Part shown: piece by piece, positions 1-6,983 of the stretch
How positions within the stretch are numbered: the first letter of the stretch is position 1
How the letters are laid out: each line of letters begins with the position of its first letter
NCBI GenBank assembly: GCA_018813905.1
Contig: JAHJAO010000032.1
Coordinates: forward strand, 1 to 35,865
Reading direction: 5' to 3'
DNA from: Candidatus Omnitrophota bacterium
Lineage (GTDB): Bacteria; Omnitrophota; Gorgyraeia; B26-G9
DNA: 35,865 bases
Notes under the pieces: generated by a model
What the model saw: the letters and a program-made list of their open reading frames with translations, nothing else
Databases searched by the model: none
What the model was told of the DNA's origin: nothing
Translations under genes and position numbers: made by a program

Positions 1-2
1 AA

Positions 3-227
3 GAAGCTAAAGCTGAACCTGTTACTAAAACTGATACTGAGATGGCTCGTCTATTGACAGAGGGAAGAATTAAACAGCTTACCTCTTTAATAGAAGAAAA
101 GATAGTTGTTAAAGGGGAACTTCCAGATAAAGTTTATCATAAGATAGGATTTGAAGCTGTAAAGATGGGAGCAACTAAGGAGGATTTAAAAACATTTTTC
201 TCAATTTTCTTGCCTGTCTTTATATAA
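3..227 (+). CDS. Partial plus-strand coding fragment, unknown function
   Basis: The frame is open from base 3 without a start, so the gene probably enters from the left edge. The first 14 codons read as a charged linker rich in E, K, T and A. They are followed by a helical-looking stretch (about residues 15-65) with a T-E-G-R-I-K-Q-L core and a K-x-G-A-T-K-E-D-L ending. This loosely recalls small C-terminal domains of some phage recombination proteins, which is a weak impression and not an assignment. Everything after about base 188 is antisense to manC, so the real protein sequence is probably lost at the join. It is the only plus-strand gene candidate in the window and faces the polysaccharide genes. 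Confidence 0.4.
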   Translation, partial: EAKAEPVTKTDTEMARLLTEGRIKQLTSLIEEKIVVKGELPDKVYHKIGFEAVKMGATKEDLKTFFSIFLPVFI

Positions 228-700
228 CCATATCCTGTTTCAGGATAGCTCGGAATAATGCCGAATGTAACAATATCCCCTTTTTGCGCAATCTTTATAC
301 CGGTATTAACTAACTCTTTAAAGCGCTTTTGTTTTTTAATCACATGATCTGATGCCAAAGTCACAAGGATTACATCTTCCCCAAAACGCTCCCGCGCTGC
401 AAGTATGGCCAGGGCGATTGCCGGAGCGGTATTCCGGCTTAAGGGCTCTAGGATAAGCCAGGGTTTAGCTTTTAATCGCAGGCTCTGCCACTGATCCTTT
501 ACCGAAAAATAAAGGTCTTCACTTGTACTGATAAGTATATTCTCAGGCTGAGTAATTTTCGAAACCCTATTTATTGACTGCTGCAGGAATGAACTATCCC
601 CCAGCAATGCGTGTAACTGCTTAGGAAAATGCGCCCGGCTCAGCGGCCAAAGCCGCATCCCTTTGCCTCCGGCCATGATAAAATACACAATTTTTTTCAT
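137..700 (-). pseudogene. manC: Truncated mannose-1-phosphate guanylyltransferase (ManC)
   Basis: The N-terminal nucleotidyltransferase half of ManC, which makes GDP-mannose from mannose-1-phosphate and GTP in the cytoplasm, is plain. It has the signature G-G-K-G-M-R-L-W-P-L-S-R-x-x-x-P-K-Q near residues 11-28, then E-P-x-S-R-N-T-A-P-A and A-S-D-H. Start chosen at ATG 700, which follows a GGAG at about 9 nt; the TTG 15 nt upstream is part of that SD region. Family-like sequence continues to N-V-F-K (about base 185). It then stops where the usual F-x-E-K-P segment should begin, and 15 unrelated residues lead to the stop. Full-length proteins are about 350 residues or more, so half is missing, including catalytic and C-terminal parts. 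It should not be functional as seen. GDP-mannose is the precursor of GDP-fucose and GDP-colitose, which fits the other genes. Confidence 0.8.
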
Positions 701-786
701 TATAATTATCTCCAAATTTAAATTATCAAAATAAATTCTTATTCGCTTTTACCCACTTACTCAATCTGTCTAATCCGGCAACTGTA

Positions 787-1800
787 TCAATAAAATACTG
801 TTGAAAGTGAATGTTTCGGTTGGAATCTTGTCTTAATCATTTTTTGATTATCAAAAATCAAATCAGACGCCAATTTGTCATAACAAGAGCGAATCCATTC
901 TCGCTTATGAAAAAACAGAATACTTGCTATGCGTGTTAAAATCCAAACAAAAAATACTGGCACTGAAATAATAGGCCGCTTCGGATAAATTCCCGATTTC
1001 CTAAAGATTTCAATAATTGCATTAAATTCATAGGCATTTGCGTCGCAAACATTAAGTATCTGTAAATTTTGTCTCTTTTCATCCGCATTAACGCCGGAGG
1101 CCTGTGTCTTTTTCCCCATATTTTGGATTATATGACTAATAAAATCAACCAAATTTGGCCTGGCCAAGGCAGAGATTTTTTGCGTGCCTTTGCCAAAACG
1201 AAGATAAGTTATCTTCTTAGGTGTAAAAACTCTGCGATCAAGGTTAAAACTCCAATCCCGGTCATACACAGCAGCTAAACGCAAAATGATCAAATTATGC
1301 AGTATTCCTTCATATACTAAAGTCACAAGCCTCTTCTCAGCATCAAGTTTACTAACCGCATAATCGCCTGAGGGGCAACATACACTATCCTCAGAAACGG
1401 GCATATTTAAATTCTCTTCCCCATATACAGATACAGAAGAAAGAAAAATAAACTGTACCTTAGAATTATATTTCGTCGCAACCTTTGCCAGATTTTCTGT
1501 TGCTTCGCTATTAACCCGTTTATAGGTATCAAGGTCAACTGCTCCAAATTTCTGATGTGCAATTCCAGCGCAGTGAATTACTACCTCCGGAGAATACTTC
1601 TCACAAATAGCGATTACTAAATTCGAATCAGAGATATCTATCTGTTCGAAAACAATATCCAGCGCTTTATCTTTGGAACCTACAACATCGACCCCAATTA
1701 TTTTATTATTTAAGGCTAATCGATTACAAAGTGCACTTCCAATAAAACCCGCAGCCCCTGTTACTAGAATCTTTTTCATATTCTTCTTTTTCCCATCCAT
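787..1800 (-). CDS. NAD-dependent sugar-nucleotide epimerase/dehydratase (extended SDR)
   Basis: This is an extended short-chain dehydrogenase of 337 residues acting on an unidentified NDP-sugar. The Rossmann motif G-A-A-G-F-I-G is at about 15-21, S-S-V-S-V-Y-G at 121-127 supplies the catalytic Ser/Thr position, and Y-A-V-S-K at 147-151 is the YxxxK pair. The region R-P-N-L-V-D-F-I resembles the A-x-x-N-L-V-D-L-I stretch of WbpV/WbpK-type 4-epimerase/4-reductases, so a 4-keto reductase or 4-epimerase role is likely but the substrate cannot be named. The ATG at 1800 has GAGGAAG 6 nt upstream. A second ATG at 1779 would give the family-typical start M-K-K-I-L-V-T-G. A hairpin covers the upstream SD (see 1803-1857). 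It is downstream of a decayed radical SAM gene and upstream of truncated manC. Confidence 0.85.
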   Translation of the reverse strand: MDGKKKNMKKILVTGAAGFIGSALCNRLALNNKIIGVDVVGSKDKALDIVFEQIDISDSNLVIAICEKYSPEVVIHCAGIAHQKFGAVDLDTYKRVNSEATENLAKVATKYNSKVQFIFLSSVSVYGEENLNMPVSEDSVCCPSGDYAVSKLDAEKRLVTLVYEGILHNLIILRLAAVYDRDWSFNLDRRVFTPKKITYLRFGKGTQKISALARPNLVDFISHIIQNMGKKTQASGVNADEKRQNLQILNVCDANAYEFNAIIEIFRKSGIYPKRPIISVPVFFVWILTRIASILFFHKREWIRSCYDKLASDLIFDNQKMIKTRFQPKHSLSTVFY

Positions 1801-1802
1801 TA

Positions 1803-1857
1803 GACACTTCCTCGACTTGAGTTGATATTTATCCTACTACCAACTCTTCTAAGTGTC
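1803..1857 (-). promoter_or_regulatory. Inverted repeat overlapping the SD of the 1800 SDR gene
   Basis: GACACTT (1803-1809) pairs with AAGTGTC (1851-1857), and an inner GAGTTG (1819-1824) pairs with CAACTC (1841-1846). The minus-strand transcript could therefore form an imperfect hairpin. The SD GAGGAAG (1813-1807) lies partly in the outer stem and partly in the internal loop, so folding could hide it. It could equally be a relic of an insertion-sequence end, since the flank just beyond 1857 has an IS-end-like look. No T-run follows, so it is not a typical terminator. Confidence 0.3.
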
Positions 1858-1959
1858 CACTTTTCGGGGCAAAATCAGGATAAACAATTTCCTATAACAA
1901 ATTTTTACATCACTCTTTTCCATTTTAATCTGTAGAATTGTAAAGCAGCGCAAAAATTG

Positions 1960-2425
1960 TTAAATATTATGCTCGGCTCTATTGTGCAATTTGCAAAAAC
2001 ATCCTCTACATCCTTTTCTTATTCTTTTCCTTGCTTCATTCATTTCTTTTGATCTCCAAATCTCAACAAACCTTTTCTTCCTGACATTTCCTACCGGGGG
2101 CATCTGATAGCAAGAAATAACATCTCCGTTAGCCCTTATAATACACGTTGAAAAACCAGCATGGCACCATCTTATTTTTTGCGGGTGTAAAATTTGTTTT
2201 TTCATGTAAATAAGCTAGGCAGGCAACACAACTATATTATCATATTTTTTGCGAAGTTCTTCAACTTTTTCTATACCTTCCAAAAATTTCTGGAATTTTT
2301 TCTTTTCGCTTCAATATCTTCTATGATTAAACCAATCTCAAATCCAGCAAATGAGATTTGAACTCCGAGTTCTTAAACTACCTCAGGCTATTGTAAACGC
2401 AAATTAAAAATGTCAGGTTTTAATC
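1960..2425 (-). pseudogene. Decayed radical SAM/SPASM gene
   Basis: An intact 81-residue C-terminus (ATG 2205 to 1960) is a SPASM-type domain. It has Cys in I-R-W-C-H-A-G, then N-G-D-V-I-S-C, G-N-V-R-K-K, E-I-W and a terminal C-R-G-C-F-C cluster. Reading upstream on the same strand shows the missing core in pieces. A segment like L-K-P-D-I-F-N-L ... E-L-G-V-Q-I-S-F-A is interrupted by TAG and TAA. A frameshift then leads into E-G-I-E-K-V-E-E-L-R-K-K-Y-D-I-L-V-V-L-P-A, and a TAG sits four codons before ATG 2205. At least four lesions separate it from a working gene. The N-terminal CxxxCxxC is not visible. A short SPASM-only protein could still be made from ATG 2205, but I see no role for it. 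It lies directly downstream of an intact radical SAM/SPASM gene and is not a close copy of it. Confidence 0.6.
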
Positions 2426-2438
2426 TGCAATTGTGCCA

Positions 2439-3497
2439 TTATATATCTAAAATATGCTTCATAAAAAACGGTAAAAATTTAATATTATAAAGAGTATTGC
2501 AGGTATACTGGCACTCGTAAGTACAAAAACATTTTCTATTTCTAATCCATTTTCTTGCTTTATCGGCTAAAATATTTTTCCATAACTTGCTTATATCATA
2601 ATTATAATCACGAAGATTTCCTAATTTATAATCCGGCAGCATCTCGCATGGATAAACATCGCCATTTTCATAGATTACTCCCATAAGGGAGCCGGCATAA
2701 CAATCATAGGACCTTGAATATTTAATAAAGTTTTCGTAAGCAAGCCTCTGGCCTAAAACTTCCCTTGCTCCAATAAAAATGTGCGGTAAACTTTTTTGTT
2801 TGCTATGGATTCTATCATATTCGATTGCATCTATAATCTGTTTATAAATATTAGCATCAACATTCTTTAATTCTGGTGACTTGGGAATTCCTCTTATCAT
2901 CGTTATGCCAGGGTTAATTTTAAATTTAGCATAAATATCTCTCCTTAATTCTTTCATAATATTCTGATTGCCCTTATGCAATGTAATTCCTATACCTACG
3001 TTAAGATTTGAAAAATTATTCTCTAACTTCTTTAACCCCTCCAAAGTACTTATTGCTCTTCCGTAAGCGCCTTTTTTATTCCTATATTTATCATGCTCTT
3101 CTTCAAAACCATCAATCGAAATCCCTATAAAAATATTTGTATTTAAACAACTAGATACTATTTTTTTGGTAATTTTTAAGATATCCTCAGTATTAAAACC
3201 ATTAGAGAATAATACTATATTTTTAGTAACGTTTTTTTTAGATAAAAGTTTAGTAATTTCAAAAAGGTCTTCTCTTAAGAAAGGCTCTCCTCCGGTTAAA
3301 CTTATTGATAATAAAGACGGCAATTTCAATATTACTTTTTGAGCTTCTTGGAAACTTAATTCATTTGAATTTTCTAGATTTCGCGGGTAGTAAAAGCAAT
3401 GGGAGCATCCTAAATTACACTTGGCAGTAAGAAACCATACTAAATGGAGTGGCGGACCTGCTTTATTGAATATCCTACTTAAAAAGAATTTCTGCAT
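2439..3497 (-). CDS. Radical SAM/SPASM domain protein
   Basis: A 352-residue radical SAM enzyme. The cluster-binding motif C-N-L-G-C-S-H-C is at 27-34 (CxxxCxxC), L-T-G-G-E-P-F (the SAM-binding GGE) follows near residue 65, and S-I-D-G-F comes later. The C-terminal SPASM-like region has C-Y-A-G, N-G-D-V-Y-P-C, G-N-L-R and four Cys at about 323, 325, 329 and 333 for auxiliary Fe-S clusters. Such proteins modify peptides, cofactors or, in glycan loci, unknown substrates, so no reaction can be assigned. The ATG at 3497 is 2 nt past the stop of the upstream GT2 gene, with GAGGGGA inside that gene's end as SD, so the two are probably translationally coupled. Its substrate may be related to the sugar handled by that GT. 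Confidence 0.85.
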   Translation of the reverse strand: MQKFFLSRIFNKAGPPLHLVWFLTAKCNLGCSHCFYYPRNLENSNELSFQEAQKVILKLPSLLSISLTGGEPFLREDLFEITKLLSKKNVTKNIVLFSNGFNTEDILKITKKIVSSCLNTNIFIGISIDGFEEEHDKYRNKKGAYGRAISTLEGLKKLENNFSNLNVGIGITLHKGNQNIMKELRRDIYAKFKINPGITMIRGIPKSPELKNVDANIYKQIIDAIEYDRIHSKQKSLPHIFIGAREVLGQRLAYENFIKYSRSYDCYAGSLMGVIYENGDVYPCEMLPDYKLGNLRDYNYDISKLWKNILADKARKWIRNRKCFCTYECQYTCNTLYNIKFLPFFMKHILDI

Positions 3498-3499
3498 TA

Positions 3500-4501
3500 T
3501 TAAACAATCCCCTCTTTTATGGGGGCAATAAAAAATGAGGCTAAAATTGCAATTTCTACTACTATATATTCAATAAATAAAACACCTATGCTTTTTATGC
3601 TAAAGATAATCCCTCTTTTTTTAAATAAAAAGAATAGAAATCTCCAATTATTTATAATAAAAATTAACAGTAAGTACAAATTTAGCCATTTGAATTTAAA
3701 TTTAATTTCTACTATCGCCGCTAACAAAATTAACCCTGGTAAAAAAAGATTAATTATATAAGGTAGGGGGGCTTGTTCTCCTGCTTTATATTTGCCTTTA
3801 GACTTTTTTATAATCTTTATCAGGTTAATAACTCGCTGAAAATCTACCTTGAGCATAGTAAAAAGAGTATATGTTTTTAAATGGTCAACTAAGATATTTT
3901 TATTTATAAACATTAAATTTTTCCCTCTTGTTACCCTATAGCTAAATTCAACGTCTTCAACGCTTGATCCGGAAAAATCCGTTGAAAATCCTCCGGCTTT
4001 TAAAAAAGTTGATTTTTTTATAGCGAAAAAAAAGCTCCCCAAATATTTTACATACGGGGTGTATATGCTACCCCTATAAGCAAGGTCCATATTTTTAAAA
4101 TCAGTAATAAAATTAAAGCTCTGGCTATTTTGAGAATATATGCCTCCTACTGCCAAAATTTCTGGTTTTTGTAGAATGACCTTTACTGCGCTAGAAACAG
4201 CCATAGTTGGAACTCTAATATCGCTATCAATAAAAATAACAATTTCTGATTCTAAGTCCATATTTTTAACGCCGATATTTCTAGAATAAGCTGCGCCGTA
4301 ATTTTTAGAATTAGAAACCGATTTTACAGGATACCTAGCAATTTTTATTAAAGTTTCATCCTTAGAAGCATCGTCAACAACAATTAGTTCTAAATTAGGG
4401 TAATCCTGATTTAAAATTGAATCCAGGCATTCTTCAACAATAGATTGGGAATTATGCGTTGGAATAATTACAGAAACCTTTGGTTGAGATGTCTTATCCA
4501 T
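3500..4501 (-). CDS. GT2 family glycosyltransferase with C-terminal membrane segments
   Basis: A 333-residue GT-A fold glycosyltransferase of family 2. It begins V-S-V-I-I-P-T-H-N-S and continues with V-V-D-D-A-S-K-D at 41-48 and the metal-binding I-D-S-D near 91-94. E-D-V-E-F-S near residue 180 is the likely catalytic-base region. The last third holds hydrophobic stretches rich in L, I and F that read as two or three membrane segments, suggesting action at the inner face of the cytoplasmic membrane on a lipid-linked acceptor. The donor and acceptor cannot be told from sequence. The ATG at 4501 has only a weak SD. It sits between a dead SDR gene upstream and the radical SAM gene downstream. 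Confidence 0.88.
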   Translation of the reverse strand: MDKTSQPKVSVIIPTHNSQSIVEECLDSILNQDYPNLELIVVDDASKDETLIKIARYPVKSVSNSKNYGAAYSRNIGVKNMDLESEIVIFIDSDIRVPTMAVSSAVKVILQKPEILAVGGIYSQNSQSFNFITDFKNMDLAYRGSIYTPYVKYLGSFFFAIKKSTFLKAGGFSTDFSGSSVEDVEFSYRVTRGKNLMFINKNILVDHLKTYTLFTMLKVDFQRVINLIKIIKKSKGKYKAGEQAPLPYIINLFLPGLILLAAIVEIKFKFKWLNLYLLLIFIINNWRFLFFLFKKRGIIFSIKSIGVLFIEYIVVEIAILASFFIAPIKEGIV

Positions 4502-4507
4502 CTGACA

Positions 4508-4771
4508 TTATTTTATTCTTATTAATGAGAGATTCCTTTTCATCGCAAAAGCGATCATCTTTATTGAATTCAGAGTAGAAATATCCTGCCCATCGCTTAC
4601 CATAAAAGTTTCACCTGTTGCCAGTCAGTTTGAGGACCAATATCACCAATCTGGACTACTTCATAATCAATCTGTGCGCACTACCACTCGCAGATCAAAA
4701 CCTGAATTTCGCAAAACTTGGCTCAATGCCTTTCCGATAAAACCTGTCACCCTTGTAACCAATATCGTCAT
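4508..4771 (-). pseudogene. Relic of a WbpV-like SDR gene with internal deletion
   Basis: Between two GT2 genes lies a shortened SDR gene. From ATG 4771 it reads M-T-I-L-V-T-R-V-T-G-F-I-G-K-A-L, a Rossmann start in which the first Gly of GxTGFIG is Arg. It reaches R-V-V-V-R, then needs a frame change to continue as E-V-V-Q-I-G-D-I-G-P-Q-T-D-W, a segment typical of WbpV-like 4-epimerase/reductases. The middle of the gene (about 200 residues, with YxxxK) is gone. The sequence resumes at T-F-M-V-S-D-G-Q-D-I-S-T-L, the family's late V-S-D-G-x-x-x-S-T motif, and ends at TAA 4510-4508. So one frameshift, one large deletion and a damaged nucleotide-binding motif are visible. It accounts for nearly all of the 4502-4806 gap. 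Confidence 0.7.
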
Positions 4772-4806
4772 ATTCTATATTTAATAATGTCTCTTTAATT
4801 CTCTAA

Positions 4807-5721
4807 TTAAGAGCAGTTCGGGGGTGGCGCGCCTGGACCGGTAATTACTCGTTTATCCCGAGAAACCCGGAATTCCAACACCTTAAAAAATTCCCTTATC
4901 CGAATACCAATTCGAACAACCAGGCGTAGCGCAAGTAAATGATGCGGAGCATAATAAATATCATAGAATTTCCTTAACGCCTTATGCAAAACACGAATTT
5001 GTTTAATCCCGCTCTGGTTAATGGACTGACTACCGTAATGCATAACTACTGCTTCCGACACATAGCATATCTTCTGATTATGCTGACCCAGCATACAGCA
5101 GTAGGAAAAATCGCCAAAGAATTGCTCAAACCGTTCATCCAGCAGACCAAATGTTTCCCAGGTCTGGCGGCGGATGATGAATGCTGTAGTACCAATATGA
5201 GGAACCACCTGAGTACGATCATAGTCAATATTAGTACAATAGTATCGGTTCGTAATTGGATTATTCGGCCAGAGTTTATGCAGATTGAGCGTCTGACAAA
5301 TCATTGGAAAAACTCCAGTAAAATTACGGATACATTGTTGAAGCGATCCATCCGGATTGATAAGCTTTGGTCCGGCAGCAGCAATATCCGGATGTTCATC
5401 CATAAAATGCACCAGCGTAGTAAAAGCTCCGGACATGACCTTCACATCGCTATTCAATAACAAGCCATAGCGCCCAGCGGCTGCGCGCAACCCCACATTA
5501 TTGGCTCTGACATATTTCAGATTACGCTCATTGCATATCAAGCGCGCCGCAGGAAAGAACTGGCGTACCATTTCAGGACTTCCATCCTTTGACCCATCAT
5601 CCACCACAATAACTTCAAAGGTAATCCCCGGCGTATTCCGGTAGATAGATTGCAAACATCCCTGTAAAAGTTGCTTAGTATTATAACTAGCTATAATTAT
5701 CGATAAATCGCACCGCTCCAT
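4807..5721 (-). CDS. GT2 family glycosyltransferase, rhamnosyltransferase-like
   Basis: A GT2 protein of 304 residues from ATG 5721. It has L-S-I-I-I-A-S-Y-N-T near the start, V-V-D-D-G-S-K-D-G-S, N-x-G-L-R-A-A-x-G-R-Y and L-L-N-S-D-V as the DXD-equivalent. This layout is typical of the WbbL-type rhamnosyltransferases that transfer 6-deoxyhexoses to lipid-linked oligosaccharides. The frame also opens at GTG 5745, but that codon has no SD. ATG 5721 has a G-rich stretch just upstream and puts the GT2 core at the usual distance, so I prefer it. It follows the WbiB-like epimerase closely, and the two may supply and use the same dTDP-6-deoxyhexose. The sequence looks more GC-rich than the genes around 2400-4500. 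Confidence 0.85.
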   Translation of the reverse strand: MERCDLSIIIASYNTKQLLQGCLQSIYRNTPGITFEVIVVDDGSKDGSPEMVRQFFPAARLICNERNLKYVRANNVGLRAAAGRYGLLLNSDVKVMSGAFTTLVHFMDEHPDIAAAGPKLINPDGSLQQCIRNFTGVFPMICQTLNLHKLWPNNPITNRYYCTNIDYDRTQVVPHIGTTAFIIRRQTWETFGLLDERFEQFFGDFSYCCMLGQHNQKICYVSEAVVMHYGSQSINQSGIKQIRVLHKALRKFYDIYYAPHHLLALRLVVRIGIRIREFFKVLEFRVSRDKRVITGPGAPPPNCS

Positions 5722-5756
5722 TATCCCCCCACTGATGGTTGCCACAATCTAATTCT

Positions 5757-6911
5757 CTATAAATTTCTAGCCTTTAATTCTCGCTCTGCGCTATGCGTTT
5801 TATCCTCAAAGACCGATTGCCCTCTAGCCCAGGTTATAAACTGTGCCAAGCCGGTATCTAGATTCATTATCTTCCAATCCGGCCACAGCTGATACAGCTG
5901 AGTTAAATCCGCCCAGTTGTGTCGAATATCTCCGACTCGAAACGCACCTGTCACCGTAACCGGCGAATCGCTCCTCCAGCACTGCTTTAGAATACCAGCC
6001 AATTCCAAAATAGAAGTGGGCCGCCCGCTACCGATATTAACCACAATACTACGATCTCTAAATTCTATAGCCCGAGTACATGCCTGTACAACATCTTTTA
6101 CAAAAACAAAATCCCGGCTTTCAGCGCCGTCTTCATAAATATTTACCGGCAAATTCTGGCGTAATTGATTGGAAAAAATAGATAAAATTCCCGTATAGGG
6201 ATTTCGCAATGACTGACCCGGCCCATATACATTCTGTAAACGCAAAACAGCAACGGAAATCCCTAGCGCCTTGCCCATAGTCAGTGACATTTGCTCCTGG
6301 GCCAATTTCGTACAAGCATACAAAGAAACAGGGATCGGTATTGCCGTTTCCGGAGTTGCCATTGGCTGAGCTGGTCCGCTGCACACCGGACAAATAGGAT
6401 CCCAGCACCTAGCCTGAAACTCTGTTTTCGTACGCGGTTGTGCCGTAAATAAGCCACAAACGCCCTGGCATTTATACAGTCCTTCTCCATAGATAGCTCT
6501 TGAAGAAGCCAGAACTATTTTTTTTATAGTATTTTTTTTATTTACCAGAACATCCCATAGTATAGCGGTACCTTCGACATTTTCTTTAACATATCTACTG
6601 ATCTCATACATGGACTGCCCGGTCCCTGTTTCTGCTGCTAAATGAACTATTACATCTTGACCATCAATAGCTTCAATCCAATCTTCTTTTACCGTAACAT
6701 CCCCTAATATAAAATTAACCTTGTTTTTAATATTCTGGTATAAGACAGAATTATCCGGACTATCACCGTGAACCTGTTGTTTTAAATTATCTAAAACAGA
6801 CACATTGTAATCTAATGACTTTAAATATAGCGCTAAGTTGCTACCAATAAAACCAGCTCCTCCGGAAATTAAGATGTTTTTATTTTTCTTCATAATTAAA
6901 TTTTTTCCCAT
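5757..6911 (-). CDS. NDP-sugar 4-epimerase, WbiB-like (candidate dTDP-L-rhamnose 4-epimerase)
   Basis: A 384-residue extended SDR. G-G-A-G-F-I-G is at 17-23, A-S-S-R-A-I-Y-G-E-G at about 135-144 and Y-A-C-T-K at 198-202 (YxxxK). Its distinguishing mark is an insert between the Ser and Tyr motifs with Cys at 148, 152, 169, 174 and 177, the last three as C-x4-C-x2-C, which looks like a small metal-binding knuckle. I recall this insert in the WbiB-type dTDP-L-rhamnose 4-epimerases that give dTDP-6-deoxy-L-talose, so that is the best guess. The donor genes rmlABCD are not in the window and would have to lie elsewhere. ATG 6911 has a weak SD; M-K-K-N-K-N-I-L at residue 7 is the alternative start. 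Confidence 0.75.
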   Translation of the reverse strand: MGKNLIMKKNKNILISGGAGFIGSNLALYLKSLDYNVSVLDNLKQQVHGDSPDNSVLYQNIKNKVNFILGDVTVKEDWIEAIDGQDVIVHLAAETGTGQSMYEISRYVKENVEGTAILWDVLVNKKNTIKKIVLASSRAIYGEGLYKCQGVCGLFTAQPRTKTEFQARCWDPICPVCSGPAQPMATPETAIPIPVSLYACTKLAQEQMSLTMGKALGISVAVLRLQNVYGPGQSLRNPYTGILSIFSNQLRQNLPVNIYEDGAESRDFVFVKDVVQACTRAIEFRDRSIVVNIGSGRPTSILELAGILKQCWRSDSPVTVTGAFRVGDIRHNWADLTQLYQLWPDWKIMNLDTGLAQFITWARGQSVFEDKTHSAERELKARNL

Positions 6912-6916
6912 TTATT

Positions 6917-6959
6917 CTTTTCGAAAAGAGTTCGTGCTATCTGTCATGCAGTACAGATA
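6917..6959 (-). other. Two short inverted repeats in the leader of the 6911 epimerase gene
   Basis: The 72-nt gap before the WbiB-like gene holds TATCTGT (6938-6944) facing ACAGATA (6953-6959), a 7-bp stem with an 8-nt loop. It also holds the 12-bp palindrome CTTTTCGAAAAG (6917-6928). Neither is GC-rich or followed by a T-run, so they do not look like a terminator. A structured leader or an operator is possible but unproven. Confidence 0.25.
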
Positions 6960-6983
6960 AAAATTGAAGCTCTTTCCATCACG

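Noticed and set aside
4984-5460. Long plus-strand open frame of 158 codons
   Set aside because: It is antisense to the GT2 gene 4807-5721, with low-complexity, non-family sequence and no SD. It is a shadow frame.
6917-6959. Rho-independent terminator before the WbiB-like gene
   Set aside because: The stems are short and AT-rich and no U-tract follows on the minus strand.
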